A stretch of 52,800 nt of DNA, taken from positions 1-52,800 of the forward strand of contig JAAMXP010004092.1 in NCBI GenBank assembly GCA_019693395.1, written 5' to 3'. Each line of letters starts with the position of its first letter. Within the stretch, counting starts at the first letter, position 1. Source of the DNA: Ettlia oleoabundans. Its lineage: Eukaryota; Chlorophyta; Chlorophyceae; Chlamydomonadales. The position numbers and the translations under genes are program-made. Below, in pieces: positions 36,273 to 47,300 of this stretch. The notes beneath the pieces are model-generated. The model worked only from the letters and a program-made list of their open reading frames with translations, did not search any database and was not told where the DNA came from.

Positions 36273-37220
36273 ATGGGTGAAGAGCAGACGTCCACAATGT
36301 GGCTGGGTAACCTGGACGCGAGAGTGACGCGTCGGCTGCTTTACGAGCTTGGCATCCAGGTGGGAACACGGCGCTGCCACCGCCGGCAATCTAGGCTGGT
36401 GAGTCGGCAGTCCTGTGGCCCATACAGTGTGGTCGTCGACCTCCCACATTTTGCGATCACGTGCCCCATCCATTCGTCCAATAACCTCTTGCAGGCAGGC
36501 CCAGTGGTCTCCATAAATCTGCCCTTGATGCCCGAAAGTTCCGGCGGTGGTGGCGGCACGCCCGAGCCACGCAATCGAGGTTATGGCTTTGTGGAGTATG
36601 AGAGCAATGAGAGTGCTGCCTTTGCCGTGGGTCTATTCCGTGGCACGCTCAACTTGTTTGGGCGGCAGGTCCGGGTAGACTTCGGCGGGCAGAAGGCTGG
36701 TGGCGGCGGCGCCAGCGGCGGAGCTGCCAGTGTCAGGCGCGACAGTCCTGCAACAGCGGGCCGGGTTCCTTCTGCAGCTGGTATTGCCATACACCAGCAG
36801 CAACAACAACAACAGCAGCAGCAGCATGAAAGCACCATGTTGCAGCCATCCAGGACAGCGGGGCAACCCACCCACCAGCAGAAAGAGCATCGCAGCTTTA
36901 CCAGCAACCAGCAGCAGCCAGCAGCAGCAACAAGCTATCCCATGCAGATGGCACTTGCAAACCCAGGGGTTTCGCAACAGCAAACCGCACATCAGCAGCA
37001 GGCATATTCCAGCATGTTGTTCCAGCAGCAGCACGTCTTGGCACAACAGCAACTGGCAGCAGCGACAGCAGGCTACGGGCAGGCTGTTGTCATGACACCA
37101 ATGGCGTCAGTATCGCCCATGCAGCAGTACCAGCAGGCGCAGTATGGCCCTGCCCAGTATGGCTACCATCAGCAGTACATGCCACGGCAGCAACAAACAC
37201 CTCCCCAGGCAAACTGGTAG
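36273..37220 (+). CDS. Single-RRM RNA-binding protein, RBM7/SF3B4-like, with Gln-rich tail
   Basis: Exons 36273-36359 and 36495-37220 encode 270 residues. One RRM covers about residues 6-95: RNP2 is MWLGNLD, then RLLYELGIQAGPVVSINLP, and RNP1 is RGYGFVEY, ending LFGRQVRVDFG. The spacing LLxELxxQAGPV is typical of RBM7/RBM11 (NEXT nuclear RNA-decay complex) and of SF3B4 (U2 snRNP). SF3B4 normally has two RRMs, so RBM7 may fit better; I cannot decide. A Gly-rich insertion (SSGGGGGTPEP) sits in the loop before RNP1. The remaining ~170 residues are low-complexity, with Gln runs (QQQQQQQQQQ at about 137-146, encoded near 36796-36826) and Tyr/Gln/Pro repeats near the end, likely disordered. The intron is at the same place (after Q) as the RRM helix 1 end. 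Confidence 0.8.
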   Translation: MGEEQTSTMWLGNLDARVTRRLLYELGIQVGTRRCHRRQSRLVSRQSCGPYSVVVDLPHFAITCPIHSSNNLLQAGPVVSINLPLMPESSGGGGGTPEPRNRGYGFVEYESNESAAFAVGLFRGTLNLFGRQVRVDFGGQKAGGGGASGGAASVRRDSPATAGRVPSAAGIAIHQQQQQQQQQQHESTMLQPSRTAGQPTHQQKEHRSFTSNQQQPAAATSYPMQMALANPGVSQQQTAHQQQAYSSMLFQQQHVLAQQQLAAATAGYGQAVVMTPMASVSPMQQYQQAQYGPAQYGYHQQYMPRQQQTPPQANW

Positions 37221-37499
37221 CCTCATGCTTGTCTCCTAGTGTGACGTGTGCAGTTGGCAGCAGACTCATGCACTCTCTTTGAAGAAGCATGCACCCCTTT
37301 GAACAACCAATAACACCTCTGATCCGCGTTTTACAGCACTCCAGCATGTGGTTCAGTGTCCAGCAATGCTTTCTAATACTAGCTATTCAACATAGTGAGA
37401 CAGCAGTAGTTAATTTATTTTTGTTTGCACAGTATGAGAGCACAAGCCTCTTCTGGAGCCTTGTAGTTGTCCAAGGCTTCCGTAGGGGCGCAGGATTGT

Positions 37500-38495
37500 C
37501 TAGCGTTTGAATGCAGGCTGCTGCCATTCGCCAATCGCTGGGCGCCTGTGTAGGCCAGGCTTAGCTCTGTACTTCATGGTGGCCAGCTGCTGAAGCACAT
37601 GCGCCACCCGGTACAGCACCGCTGCTCCCAGCCAGCCGGCGCTTGCCATGATGAACAAGGAGCTCTGCAATGTGCATTTGCGAGTTGGCTGGGCAATAAG
37701 TCACCAGTGTTCATGTCAGAAGCCAAGTTATCAATGAGCACAGCATGCACTGGCAGCAGCTACTGGCCTTGGAGCCAGGAACAGGCATGTCGACTCACCA
37801 TCCAGCTTTCAAGACTGATGGTGCTCCCTGGCATGATGGGGACGTACAGCGGCCCTGCCACTTGGCTGAAATACGGCTTTGTAGCGCCCACAGACAGAAA
37901 CTGCAGGCCGATGTTGACAACCGCCCGCTTGACCTCACCCAGCATGACACCGTGCAGGAAGAACAGGGCGCTGTAGCAGCCGGCAGCCCAGCCAGACATG
38001 TGCAGTGCTGCGTGGTGGGCGAAGCAGTGGGCAGCGACAGAAAGTGGGCCAGGGACTCAAATGGACGGTTCATGGCTGCCATAGCAATTGATAGGGGCAC
38101 CAAATATAAAGGATCAATAGACAGATGGCAGGGTGGACCAGTAAATGGATAGTATGATGAATGGTCAGGGCCCAACATAGCAATGCTAGGGTGGTACCCA
38201 TGATGGCTTCCGCATGATGAACAGACATGCCAATGGTTTCCTCACCTCCGCCTGTCAACGCGACCGCCGTAGACGAGAGCAGCAGGATTAGACGCGCTGT
38301 CAGCTGAACCGTGAAGGAGACACCGTTGAGGAGGCCCCAAATGATCTTGAAGGGAAAGAGGAGCAGGCCCAAACAAAAGACTGCCAGTGGGGAGTTGTGC
38401 TGCTCTTTCTGTACAGGTTTGGGGCTCGGTTGAAGTGAGTGGCTGAATGCCTGCAGCGGAGAGGCAGATTGCCGGTTTCTTGCACTCATACACAT
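37500..38495 (-). CDS. Membrane protein of unknown function
   Basis: Exons 38495-38246, 38007-37799 and 37664-37500 join in phase to 207 residues ending at TAG. The first ~35 residues are Ser/Arg-rich (MCMSARNRQSASPLQAFSHS), compatible with organelle targeting. Then come a hydrophobic segment (LAVFCLGLLLFPFKIIWGLL, about 35-54), a second one (ARLILLLSSTAVAL, about 63-76), and a block with GEVKRAVVNIGLQFL and VAGPLYVPIMPGSTI that looks conserved in style. The C-terminus is basic. I recognise no family. The 5' end is uncertain: an extra upstream exon near 38600-38760 could exist but I found none that fits the phase. A minus-strand TGTAA (TTACA at 37331-37335) lies 165 bp after the stop. Confidence 0.55.
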
Positions 38496-39509
38496 GCGAG
38501 TTTGTAGCTGACCATGTAAAAGACCACACGTTCATGTCTACAGAGGGTTAGCACAGGTGACAGCATGTCATTGCCAAATCGCTTGCAGAGGCTGCTTCTA
38601 CTCACCCTCGCTACAGGTGGGCTGCTGCCAGCTGCTCTCCAGGCTCTTCCTTGCAATTGGGGCTGCTGCTGTCCTCACTGCATGTCGAGGCTGGCTATGA
38701 GCTGGGCCCCAGGGTGCCTTGATGTACCGTCGCTTCACACCTGCCGGCCGCATTGCTGTGCCGACGCCAACCGGGATGGCGCCGCCCAAGCGCTGCCTGG
38801 CATGAGTTACAGCGGTATGCTTTCGCTGACGATATGCAGCCACTGTCGATGCAAAATGGCAACCTAGGGTACATTGCTTCACTGCTTTGACAACCACTAC
38901 CGGTCGCGAGTGCAGGGCTACGTCGAGCTTATGTGAAACCATCTGTCTGGCTGGGTCCTGGCGACGTGAAGCAATAAATGGAGAGAATCAAAGCTAGTAG
39001 AACGCGCCGAGGCAGAGTGATGTCTCCAAGGCAACTTGAAGACAGGCAGGCACAGCACAGTAGCAGGAGTGCCAGATTGGCAATGAGAGGCCCACAGAGA
39101 GGCCCAGATTACTCATTGTAGGGATTGGGACTGCCATTATTTGGCAAGGTTATTAGAAGAAACCTAGTAATCTGTGTGCTACCGTGCTGTCAGGCTGCCA
39201 ACTAGAAGCAGGTCGGCGGTTGGAGCTGGGTGCCGCCCATGCCCATGCCCATGCCAGCAAAGACGGGTTGTTGCGTCCATCTACTTCACGGAGGCTGCGC
39301 AAAGATATGATAGGTGGCCATCCTGCTGGCGGTGGAACTGAAGGACTTCGTCCAACTTTGGGTTTCCCGCCTCCCTCAGTCACAATCGTCCAGGCTGGCA
39401 AGATGCGGTGAAAACGCAGTCCTCGCCTGAAGCGGCCTGGCTCCCTAGTTTACAACTTAAGGCATTAGTGCGCCGCCAAGTGAGCGCGGAGGGGTGAGCG
39501 CTGCACACC
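38496..39509. other. Divergent intergenic region
   Basis: 1.0 kb between two genes that point away from each other. Both promoters should lie here. ORFs on the minus strand (for example 38598-38942) end at a plausible donor but do not join the neighbouring gene in phase. Nothing else recognised. Confidence 0.4.
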
Positions 39510-42223
39510 ATGCACTCCCCGCGTGTGGGAGCTCTCTCCCCGTCAAACGCTCGCACGCCTACTCGTGCACAGAGTGGGACGCTCAAACCGGACGCTCTGC
39601 AAGAGGAGTACCTCTTTACCGCGCCCTCTGAACTGGTGGGTGGCCGGGCGGCTGTGTGGCAACAACAGCGGGCAGGTTTGGATGTCGCAGCAGTTTGTCA
39701 ACTATACAGTGTAGCAAAGTCTGGTTGTTGTTGATTGTTCTTACTTACCAAGCGTATGAACTAGCCGCCCTGGCAGCAGGCTTGTACCCTTGGCATGGCA
39801 GCCTAACGATTGGCCACAACAATCAACTTCTGTGCCGCTTCCAACCGAAGCGGGCAATGCTCCTTTCCCTGCTGTGCAGGTGTGCCCTCTAACACTTGCC
39901 CCGTTCATTGATCCCGTGCTGACAACAGCTGGGCATGTGAGTTCACTTGGCAGGCTGCCTGTTGCAACTAGTAGCATCACCGGAAGTGCCGGCTGCCCAC
40001 AGAGCGCATCTCCTGGACGGTAAACATGTTTGACAAACGCCTGGCTGCCTCGCAGGTGTATGAGCGCGCTGCTATTCAGAATCACCTGGAGCGAAGCACA
40101 ACAGACCCGCTGTCTCGCCAGCCGCTGCTCAACAAGTGCGCGCAACCCCTGTAGCCAGCCAGCCAGCCAGCCAGCCAGCATGGGTGCCGTGCAGCCGCAG
40201 CAAAGCTGGTGTTGATTGAGTGCACCGGGCTCCATTTGCAGATGCTGTGCAGCCCTTATCACTGCCTGCAGCAGCATGAGCCCACCTGCTACAATGGGCT
40301 GGTGGGCCTGTGTTTTTCACGCTTGCCCACCCTGACCGCCGGCACCCACCACCACTTGCTACGCAGGTCGCTGACCCCCGTTTACGTCCTACGGTCTCGT
40401 GCCCTGGAGTACCGCGAGTCTGTGGCACGCGCCTGCATCGCCCGTGTGTGCGCCGGTGCTGCTGAGCCTGTGCGCTACCTGCGCCGCGCTGTGGAGCTCA
40501 TTGCCGACACGGGCAGCCATGTGCAGGTGGGTGGGTAGGCGCGGGCCTGGATGCAGTGTGTCAGGTTTAGACAAACAGACAAAGGGAAGCAAGAAGGAAG
40601 AACAATGGGGCCATGCAGATGGCTGATGGCATGGCACCGTTCTACGCCCCACCGTTTCAGGTGGAAATTGCTTCTGTGTCGCTTGGTTGCCTACCTCTCA
40701 GGCTCCTACCATGGCTTACACGCTGTATATCTGCTGTGACCTGCCTGCAGGGGCTATCAAAGGAGACTGTGGAGTATGTGCAGAACCACCCCTCAAATGC
40801 TTTCGACAGGTGCACCCGCAGCGGGAATCGTATTTGTTTTGCCAAGCCTTGCCGCTGATAAGCACGCAGCTTCCACGCCTTTTTAAGTATGCTTTTCAAA
40901 GCTATCTGTGCGCACCTCACTTACACCCTTAGTATCAGCGCCTTGCTCATCCTCACCCGTTTGCTGCATTTCTGCACGGTACCATCTGTTGCCCTTCCTT
41001 TCGCAGGATAGCGCTCCAGCTATTTGCCCAGGGCCTGTTCCAATCGGGCTACCGCGACCGCGCCGCCACGATCTGGAGCTCGCTGCTGCTGCAGGACTCT
41101 GACCGCGTGCAGCAGGCGGAGCTGTTGCGCCGCTGCCTCAGGTACGCGCGCCTCGCCCCATTGCACCTCGCTTCAGCTCTGCCATCTCTCGGCTCCCAGG
41201 CAGCCGGTGGATGTGCGGTGTAGGCTGAGGTTGCCAAGAGCCCCTGGTGGGGCAACTGCCAGCCCAGAGCCGTAGGCAGCCCACCTTGTATGACTGGTGT
41301 TCTGCCAGCCTCTCTTGTAAGGCTGGTAATGTGTGTTATCAGTACTGTGCTCAACCTACTTTGGCCGTGTGGCAGTGACTTACGCTGCATGCACCGCTGG
41401 CGTTGTCATGCAGCTGCTGGACTGATGAGCCCAACAGCGCGTTGGGTGGTGGTGACGACTATGTGTTCCAGAAGCTGGTTGGGGTATTCGATAGGCGTAG
41501 CATGGGGTGGGACCAGCTGGTGGAGCTGGCGCAGGAGGCGCACCTGGGGGACCAATTTGTGCTGAGGTGGGTGCTGGGGCTGGTTGACGGGCAGGTGGGT
41601 GTGCTGGTGGGCAGGCTTCTTGTGCTCTGTGGGTCGGGCTGCTCAGGCGGCCGTGCACAGGCCACGGTGTGGCTGAAGCTGGGTTGGCTGGCAAGTGAGA
41701 GTGCTGTGTTCGCCGTGATCAGCATGGGTGTAGTAGTGCTCAGGCTGGCAGAAGTTGATGCTGAATTAGCATGCCTGTGACAACCTGTCTGCCTATTACC
41801 ACCCGACGCAGGCTGTGCGAGCAGCTGCTATTCCGGCCCATGCCCCCTCCGGGCAGCGGCAGCCCTCGCGGCAGTGAGGCGCTTGCCAGCGTCAGCTTCC
41901 AGGAGAAGCGGCTGCTGCTCAAGTACGTGCACACCCTCACGGACAGTCTGCAGCGGCGGCAGAGCGAGGTGGAGCGTCGGTTGCAAGAGCTGGAGAGGTG
42001 GCGGCGACGCCGCAGCAGCGGCAGCAAGAGCAGTGGCAGCCTCTCGGAAGACGGCGGCAGCCCACGTGGCGCACGTGGCTTTGGGCCTCGCATGCCGGGC
42101 TGGGTGCGCCACCCGGTGTTGGTTGTGACCTTCATGTTCCTTACAGCAGCCCTGCCACCAGGTCATGCAGCAGGGCGCGTGCTGCGTGCTGCGCCCTTCC
42201 TGGCGCTGCTTCCCACTCATTGA
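39510..42223 (+). CDS. U-box E3 ubiquitin ligase-like protein with C-terminal hydrophobic segment
   Basis: Eight exons, 39510-39635, 39880-39936, 40056-40135, 40367-40526, 40751-40809, 41007-41141, 41414-41566 and 41812-42223, give 393 residues in phase. A U-box spans about residues 43-105, split over three exons: CPLTLAPFIDPVLTTAGH, VYERAAIQNHL, DPLSRQPLLNKSLTPVYVLR. U-box proteins recruit E2 enzymes and act as ubiquitin ligases without zinc. The middle (about 125-260) is helical (IALQLFAQGLFQSGYRDRAA), possibly TPR- or ARM-like protein-binding repeats, not clearly assignable. Residues ~275-320 form a coiled coil (EKRLLLKYVHTLTDSLQRRQ), and a hydrophobic stretch near the end (HPVLVVTFMFLTAAL, about 350-365) may anchor it to a membrane. 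A 37-nt stretch there resembles an intron but is too short. TGTAA at 42617-42621 is a plausible poly(A) signal. Confidence 0.82.
40154..40180. repeat. CAGC tetranucleotide repeat
   Basis: Nearly seven copies of the 4-bp unit CAGC in an intron of the U-box gene, directly downstream of a GT donor at 40136. Confidence 0.85.
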
Positions 42224-42829
42224 CGGTACTGGAATGAACATAGTAATGGCAGCAGGAACTACCATTGGAAACACTCAGAGTCTGCTTGGTTGTTTGTCCC
42301 AAATATCGAAACACATTTGGAAACCTTTCTGCAGATGCACCCCAAGTTACTTATCCAGCGGCGCCTATCAAATGCACCTTCTTTGATACCCAATCTATCC
42401 CCTGCTCTCCCGTTTCCTTACTAGATAGTAGAGCCTTATCAGTTAGGACCGTTATTACTTGAGTGTAGCTAGATAGTCTCCGGTTTCGCGCTGGCACAAT
42501 TTTTCGCTTGTGATTTCTTTCCTACGATTGATTGCCTCAGGACTCTTTTTCAGTGATGGTGCCGGCTGACTCCAGCGTTGCTGGTGTCCCTTTCTTTTCT
42601 TGTACAACGATACACATGTAAACTCCTCTTGCCTGCCAACAGCGCGATGAAACTACAGCAGCGGCATGGTGCCTTACACTAGTATGAGGTCAAGCACTGT
42701 GAGAAAATCCATGCGGCACACGATTGGGCATCTCGCAACCGTCATGCGCACCTACACGTCGCTCCTACCCAGCGGGCTGGCTCCTGCCCTTGCCGCTTCC
42801 AATGGAGTGCAGGGTGCACCAGCGCTGCT
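42224..42829. other. Convergent 3' intergenic region (U-box gene / MED4)
   Basis: 606 bp between two stops, relatively AT-rich. Plus-strand TGTAA at 42617-42621 and minus-strand TGTAA (TTACA at 42674-42678) could end the two converging transcripts, which would then overlap by few bases. No gene seen. Confidence 0.5.
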
Positions 42830-44078
42830 TCAATCGCTCTCTTCACTGCCCTCGTCTTCCTCCGAAGACGACACATCGTAGTCATACTGCCCAAAGTCGT
42901 CCAGAAAGATGCCAGTGAGAAGTGGCGGCGCCGAGGGAGGCGCCCGCTCCTCTTCTCCAGGGGTGGCTTCCTGCTGCGCTGGCGCTGGTGATTCTGTGGC
43001 CGCCTCGATCGCCTCCTCCTTGCCCGCTACTGCTGGTGCTGCTGCTGCTGCTGCTGCACCGGGGGCAGGTGCGAGTGGGATGGGGTCTCCTGGCTTCCAC
43101 CCCGGTGGCATGCTGGACAGCAGTTGCTGCACATCCAACCCCAGCTGTGCCGCCATCGATGCCAGGTCAGCAGCAGGCGCCGGTGCAGTCGTGGGAGCAG
43201 GCACGGCAGCTTGTGACGGAGTGGCCGCTGTTGCTTGCCGCTGGGCTGCCACCACCGCCTGCCTGGACTCCCACTCGCCTGCAGGGGGCAAGATTGAGGG
43301 GGGAACAGCAGGCAGACATAAGTATTGGAGTCCAATTTCAGAGCAAATTTTGCACTGAGATTCATACCAGAGCCTGATGTATCTGTTTAAACAATTGCCT
43401 CAACTTCATTGGCCATTATGCAGCACAAGGCTGTGTTTGCGGCTCACGGTTGAAGGAGTGGAGCTGTGAGACACGCATCTCCGCTTCCTGCGGCGCCGGC
43501 GGCTTGAAGAAGTAAAGCGGCTGCCCAGGCTGGTAGTCAAGTGGTGCAGAGGAGCTGTAGCTCAGGCGGTGGGCATAGGAAAGCAGGCCACGTACAAATG
43601 CCTCGTCGCCCGCAAGCGGCGGCTTGTAGCCGCTTGGCGGCGTGAAGCGATCCACGTCGCACTGGAGCGCCACAATGGCTGCCTGCAACAAATTTACGGA
43701 AAGCGGCGGTCACTTGAATGTAAATAGATGTGGCTCGGTATTGCACGAGTTTGTCAACAAATTAAAGAGAAACATGCGCTCGGTGGGAGGGCAACAGAAG
43801 AGGTGCCTTGCAGGAACCGACTGTGCGGACGCCGCTACCTGCAGCTGCTCTTGTGCATCGGCGATGGCCGTGATTGCCGCCGACTCCGCTTTACTGGGCC
43901 CATTGATCGCGCTGTGTAGCCGGCCTAACTCCTCCAAAACTTCGAGCACTTCAGCTTGTTTGCCAGTGATGGTCAGCAGCGTCTGCAAACTGCCTAGCAG
44001 CCCAGCTAGATCGCTAGGTGGAAATAAACCAGTCCCATTGACCTCAAGTTTTGGCCGCTTAGCCTCCGTCCTCCACAT
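42830..44078 (-). CDS. MED4: Mediator complex subunit 4
   Basis: Exons 44078-43839, 43682-43448 and 43278-42830 encode 307 residues in phase. The MED4 domain is recognised from LLGSLQTLLTITGKQAEVLE followed by a helix, and especially from LLSYAHRLSYSSSAPLDYQP and FFKPPAPQEAEMRVSQLH, which match the conserved hinge and PAPQ..MR..QL motif of MED4. MED4 sits in the middle module of the Mediator coactivator and links regulators to RNA polymerase II in the nucleus. The C-terminal half is low-complexity, Ala/Pro-rich, with a GWKPGDPIPL element that resembles the conserved WxPG(D/E)PIPL motif of plant MED4. It ends in a highly acidic tail (SSSEEDEGSEESD). The ATG at 44078 is the first good start; the frame stays open further upstream but without similarity. 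Confidence 0.8.
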
Positions 44079-44338
44079 GAAGCACGGCGATGACTGCTTT
44101 AGGCGTGGGCAGCGCTTTGCAGATTTGTCAGGTTGCCAAAAAGCGAAGAAATCCACGAGGGAAGCCACAGGCCAATGAGACCAGAGGGCCGCCGCATGAC
44201 AGGCGTAGCGCACCGGCCACATGGTGCATTCTCCATACGTTGCATTACTCAACAGATAGCCCACAAATTGCTTAACGCAGCAGAAACGTTTCTTCATAAC
44301 GAACATACAATTTAGAACTTGATGAAACAACTGCATGC

Positions 44339-47300
44339 TCAACCTTTTCCACCTGTCGAGGGGCTAGATGCTGCAGGCGATGGCGGCGGCAAACCTGCCT
44401 CTCTTCCCTGCACCACTGACAGCGTTGGTTGCGTGAGGCACAAATGCGGCGGCAGAGGCATCCAGGTGGAGCGGAAGTGGGCGCAGTCGGGGTCATGGCA
44501 CTTTTGAGCGTAAGTTCCAGCCTCAAAATCCACCATGAAATAAACATGGTTGGATGTGTGAGGGCGGCCCTTGTTCTCGCAGAAGTGGCTGCCGGGCCCT
44601 ATCATAGAGTAAGTGACCGAGTTGGGGCCGCAGAAAGACGTCGTGCGCGCACGGGTGGGCAGGCCTCCAGCACGCTGTGTCGCCACTGATTCAATGAAAG
44701 GAAGCGCGGCCTCTGCCAGCCGACACCGCTCTGCAGGCAGGCAAGGCTGGACCGGAAGTTCAGGCTAGCTCTGGTGGGGAGACAGCCAGCGCCAGGCACG
44801 ATGTATTGATGCAATGCCAGGTGAGCAGACGGGTGGCTTGCTTTACCGCAAGCCTCTACAATCGGGAGTGCAAGACTCAACCCAGCGTCGGCTCTACCAG
44901 CCAGCAATAGAATAGTCACCTGCCACCTCCTCGGGGGTCAGGGTAGGGTCAAAGGCATGCCGCTTCCAAGTAATACGCGGGGCACCAGCGACCACATCTC
45001 CCACAGCATGCACCGTCGCTGCCGACACAATGGCGGCGCTGCGGATGCCTGGCCCGCCAATGGGCAGCGGGTCTGGCATCTGCAGCAGGCGGGCACGAGG
45101 GTCCACGTTGCACACAAGGGTGTCCAGAAACACAGAGGCCGCAGAGAGGGCTGCATCTGGTGCGGTGGCATAGCGCTCCGTGGGCAGCAGCACCGCAGCT
45201 TTGCCGGCCTTGCAACAGTAAGACATGCGCCAGTGCCGGTTCCTGCAGCAGGTCATGGCCGGGAGATGCAGTTGCGGTGGTGGCAGGGTCATGGGCAATT
45301 CTAAGGCAGGCTCCGCACATTGGTGGCGGAGGGCAAGCCACAGCACAGCACGGCATAGGACAGCTCACTTGGAGTAGACAGCCATGTCGACGACTGAGCC
45401 CAGCTGTGGCGTCACGCCACCCCCCTCTGCTTCCGCCTTCACCACCAGCAGCTCACTGCCACTGGCCACTAGCACCTGCTGGGTGTCACCAACAAGAGGG
45501 GGAGAAAATGGGGGATAGTTGGCAGGTTTGAGCGCCTGCTGCCTCAGCTGACTCAGCCGCAAACTTCAGGGGGCCAAATGGGACTCTGGATGCGCAGGCT
45601 TGACGGTGATAGCGGAAGTCCAGCGCTGGCACGCCATGAGCACCCGACGTGCACCCGCACAGCTGCCTATGCTGCACTTGAGCAGGCTGGCAGAGCTGTC
45701 TGCCTCACCTGCGCCACAAACTTGCCCATTGCGTGGTTGTTGGCAAAGGCGTGACGTGGCAGGTGCAGCGTGAGGTGGCGGCTGAACTTGTGGGGTGTGG
45801 ATGAGTCGAGCTCGTACACACAGCGCGGGTCCAGCTGCAGACCGTAGTGGCGCCTGTGGGGCGGGGTGGGGCGGGCGGTGTGGTGACGGGATGCAGATGG
45901 GTCATGCAGGTGGGGCATGACAGAACACAAAAAAGTTCGACCTTGTATGATGCACAGGTGGGACGTGAGGGAAGGGGATGTGACAGGTGATCAGGCAAGG
46001 CGGCACACACGAGCCAAGGAGAAGGGGGGGAGCCAGTATGCAGCAATGCAAGGGAACGCCAGATAGGCGCCATGGCTGGGGCAAAGAACTTTGTTCAGCG
46101 TGCCAGGCTGCAGTGCGGCATGTGAACGCCAACTGGGCCCCATGCAGGCTGCAGGCAATCAGCTGCTTGGCAGACAGCGCATGCGCGTGCATGGCAACCC
46201 TGCTGCTTGTGTCAGGCGGGCAAGCTCTGTGTGCTCACTTGAGCTGTGCCGCCACATGGCGCAGCAGCGCGTCCACCAACGCATCTCCGTCAGCCTGCAG
46301 ACAGACAGGGGGGCCCAGACAAGATCAAGGCAGATGGAAGGAACGGGCACGAAGGTGCCAGCGGTCTTACAAGTGGTGCACAGGAACTGCACTCGTTGTA
46401 GCAGCAGGCCGTGGCCAGCACTTCAAGAGAGGGTGATCTCCCAATGCTGCGTAGCTGCAGCGCTAGCCAGCTCCAGTGCATCCCAATGCGTCAGCAACCC
46501 CGTGCGGCCTGCCCTGGCACCTGTGGGTTGAGGCGGGTCGGGTACTCCAAGTCAAAGTAGAGATGTGCAGGCCGCCCTTCCCGGATCACCTCGTACCAGT
46601 GCCGATCCTGACAGCGAGTGCGCCTACACAACTGCCACACCGCAGGGTAGCTTGCAGCAGTGAAGCTACGGTAGTAAGCCCCATTCCTGCACGGCAGGCA
46701 GGGCGGCAGCGACAGATGGGATTCGGTACAGGCGAGGCAGCTGACAATGCGCAGCAACGAGTTGGGGGAGGCGTTGGCAGTAGATCCCACCTGCCACGCC
46801 GCTCCACGCAGAAGGCGCGCACAGCCTCCTGCCGCCGCTCCTCCTCCCGCCAATCTGCCGCCTCGCCTGCAGCAGCGTTGAGGCCAGCTGCCCCCAGCAC
46901 GGCTGCGTGCCGCGTGCTGGCGCTGCTGGTGGGGCCTGCCTCTGCTGCCCCTGCACCCTGCCTCTGCTCCTGATGCGCCTGCTGTTGCTGCAGTGCCTGC
47001 TCCACCGCCTGTTTGTGGGCCAGCAGAGCAGCTTTATATTGCTCACTGGCGCTGCGGTTGGCTGCTACCTGCTGCTGCTGCTGTGCCTCATTACCTGCAG
47101 CCGCCTCGTCACGCTGACGCTTAGGAATAGGGGCTGTGTAGCCAGAAGACTCAATGCGGGGCAGTGCCCGAACCTGGAATCGAGTCAGGAAGTCGCACGA
47201 CCCTGCTGCTGCATTACACTGCGCCTCCGCCGGTGCCCTATGCTCCTGCTGCCGGCTGCTGGCTGAGTCACTTTGCAATGCAATCCCAGCCGAATCACCG

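Noticed and set aside
42116..42152. Possible 37-nt intron near the end of the U-box gene
   Set aside because: Has GT and CAG ends but is shorter than any other intron in the window, and the unspliced frame stays open to a stop.
43550..43580. tRNA A-box-like sequence (TAGCTCAGGCGG)
   Set aside because: It lies within a MED4 exon in antisense, has no B-box at the right distance and no cloverleaf.
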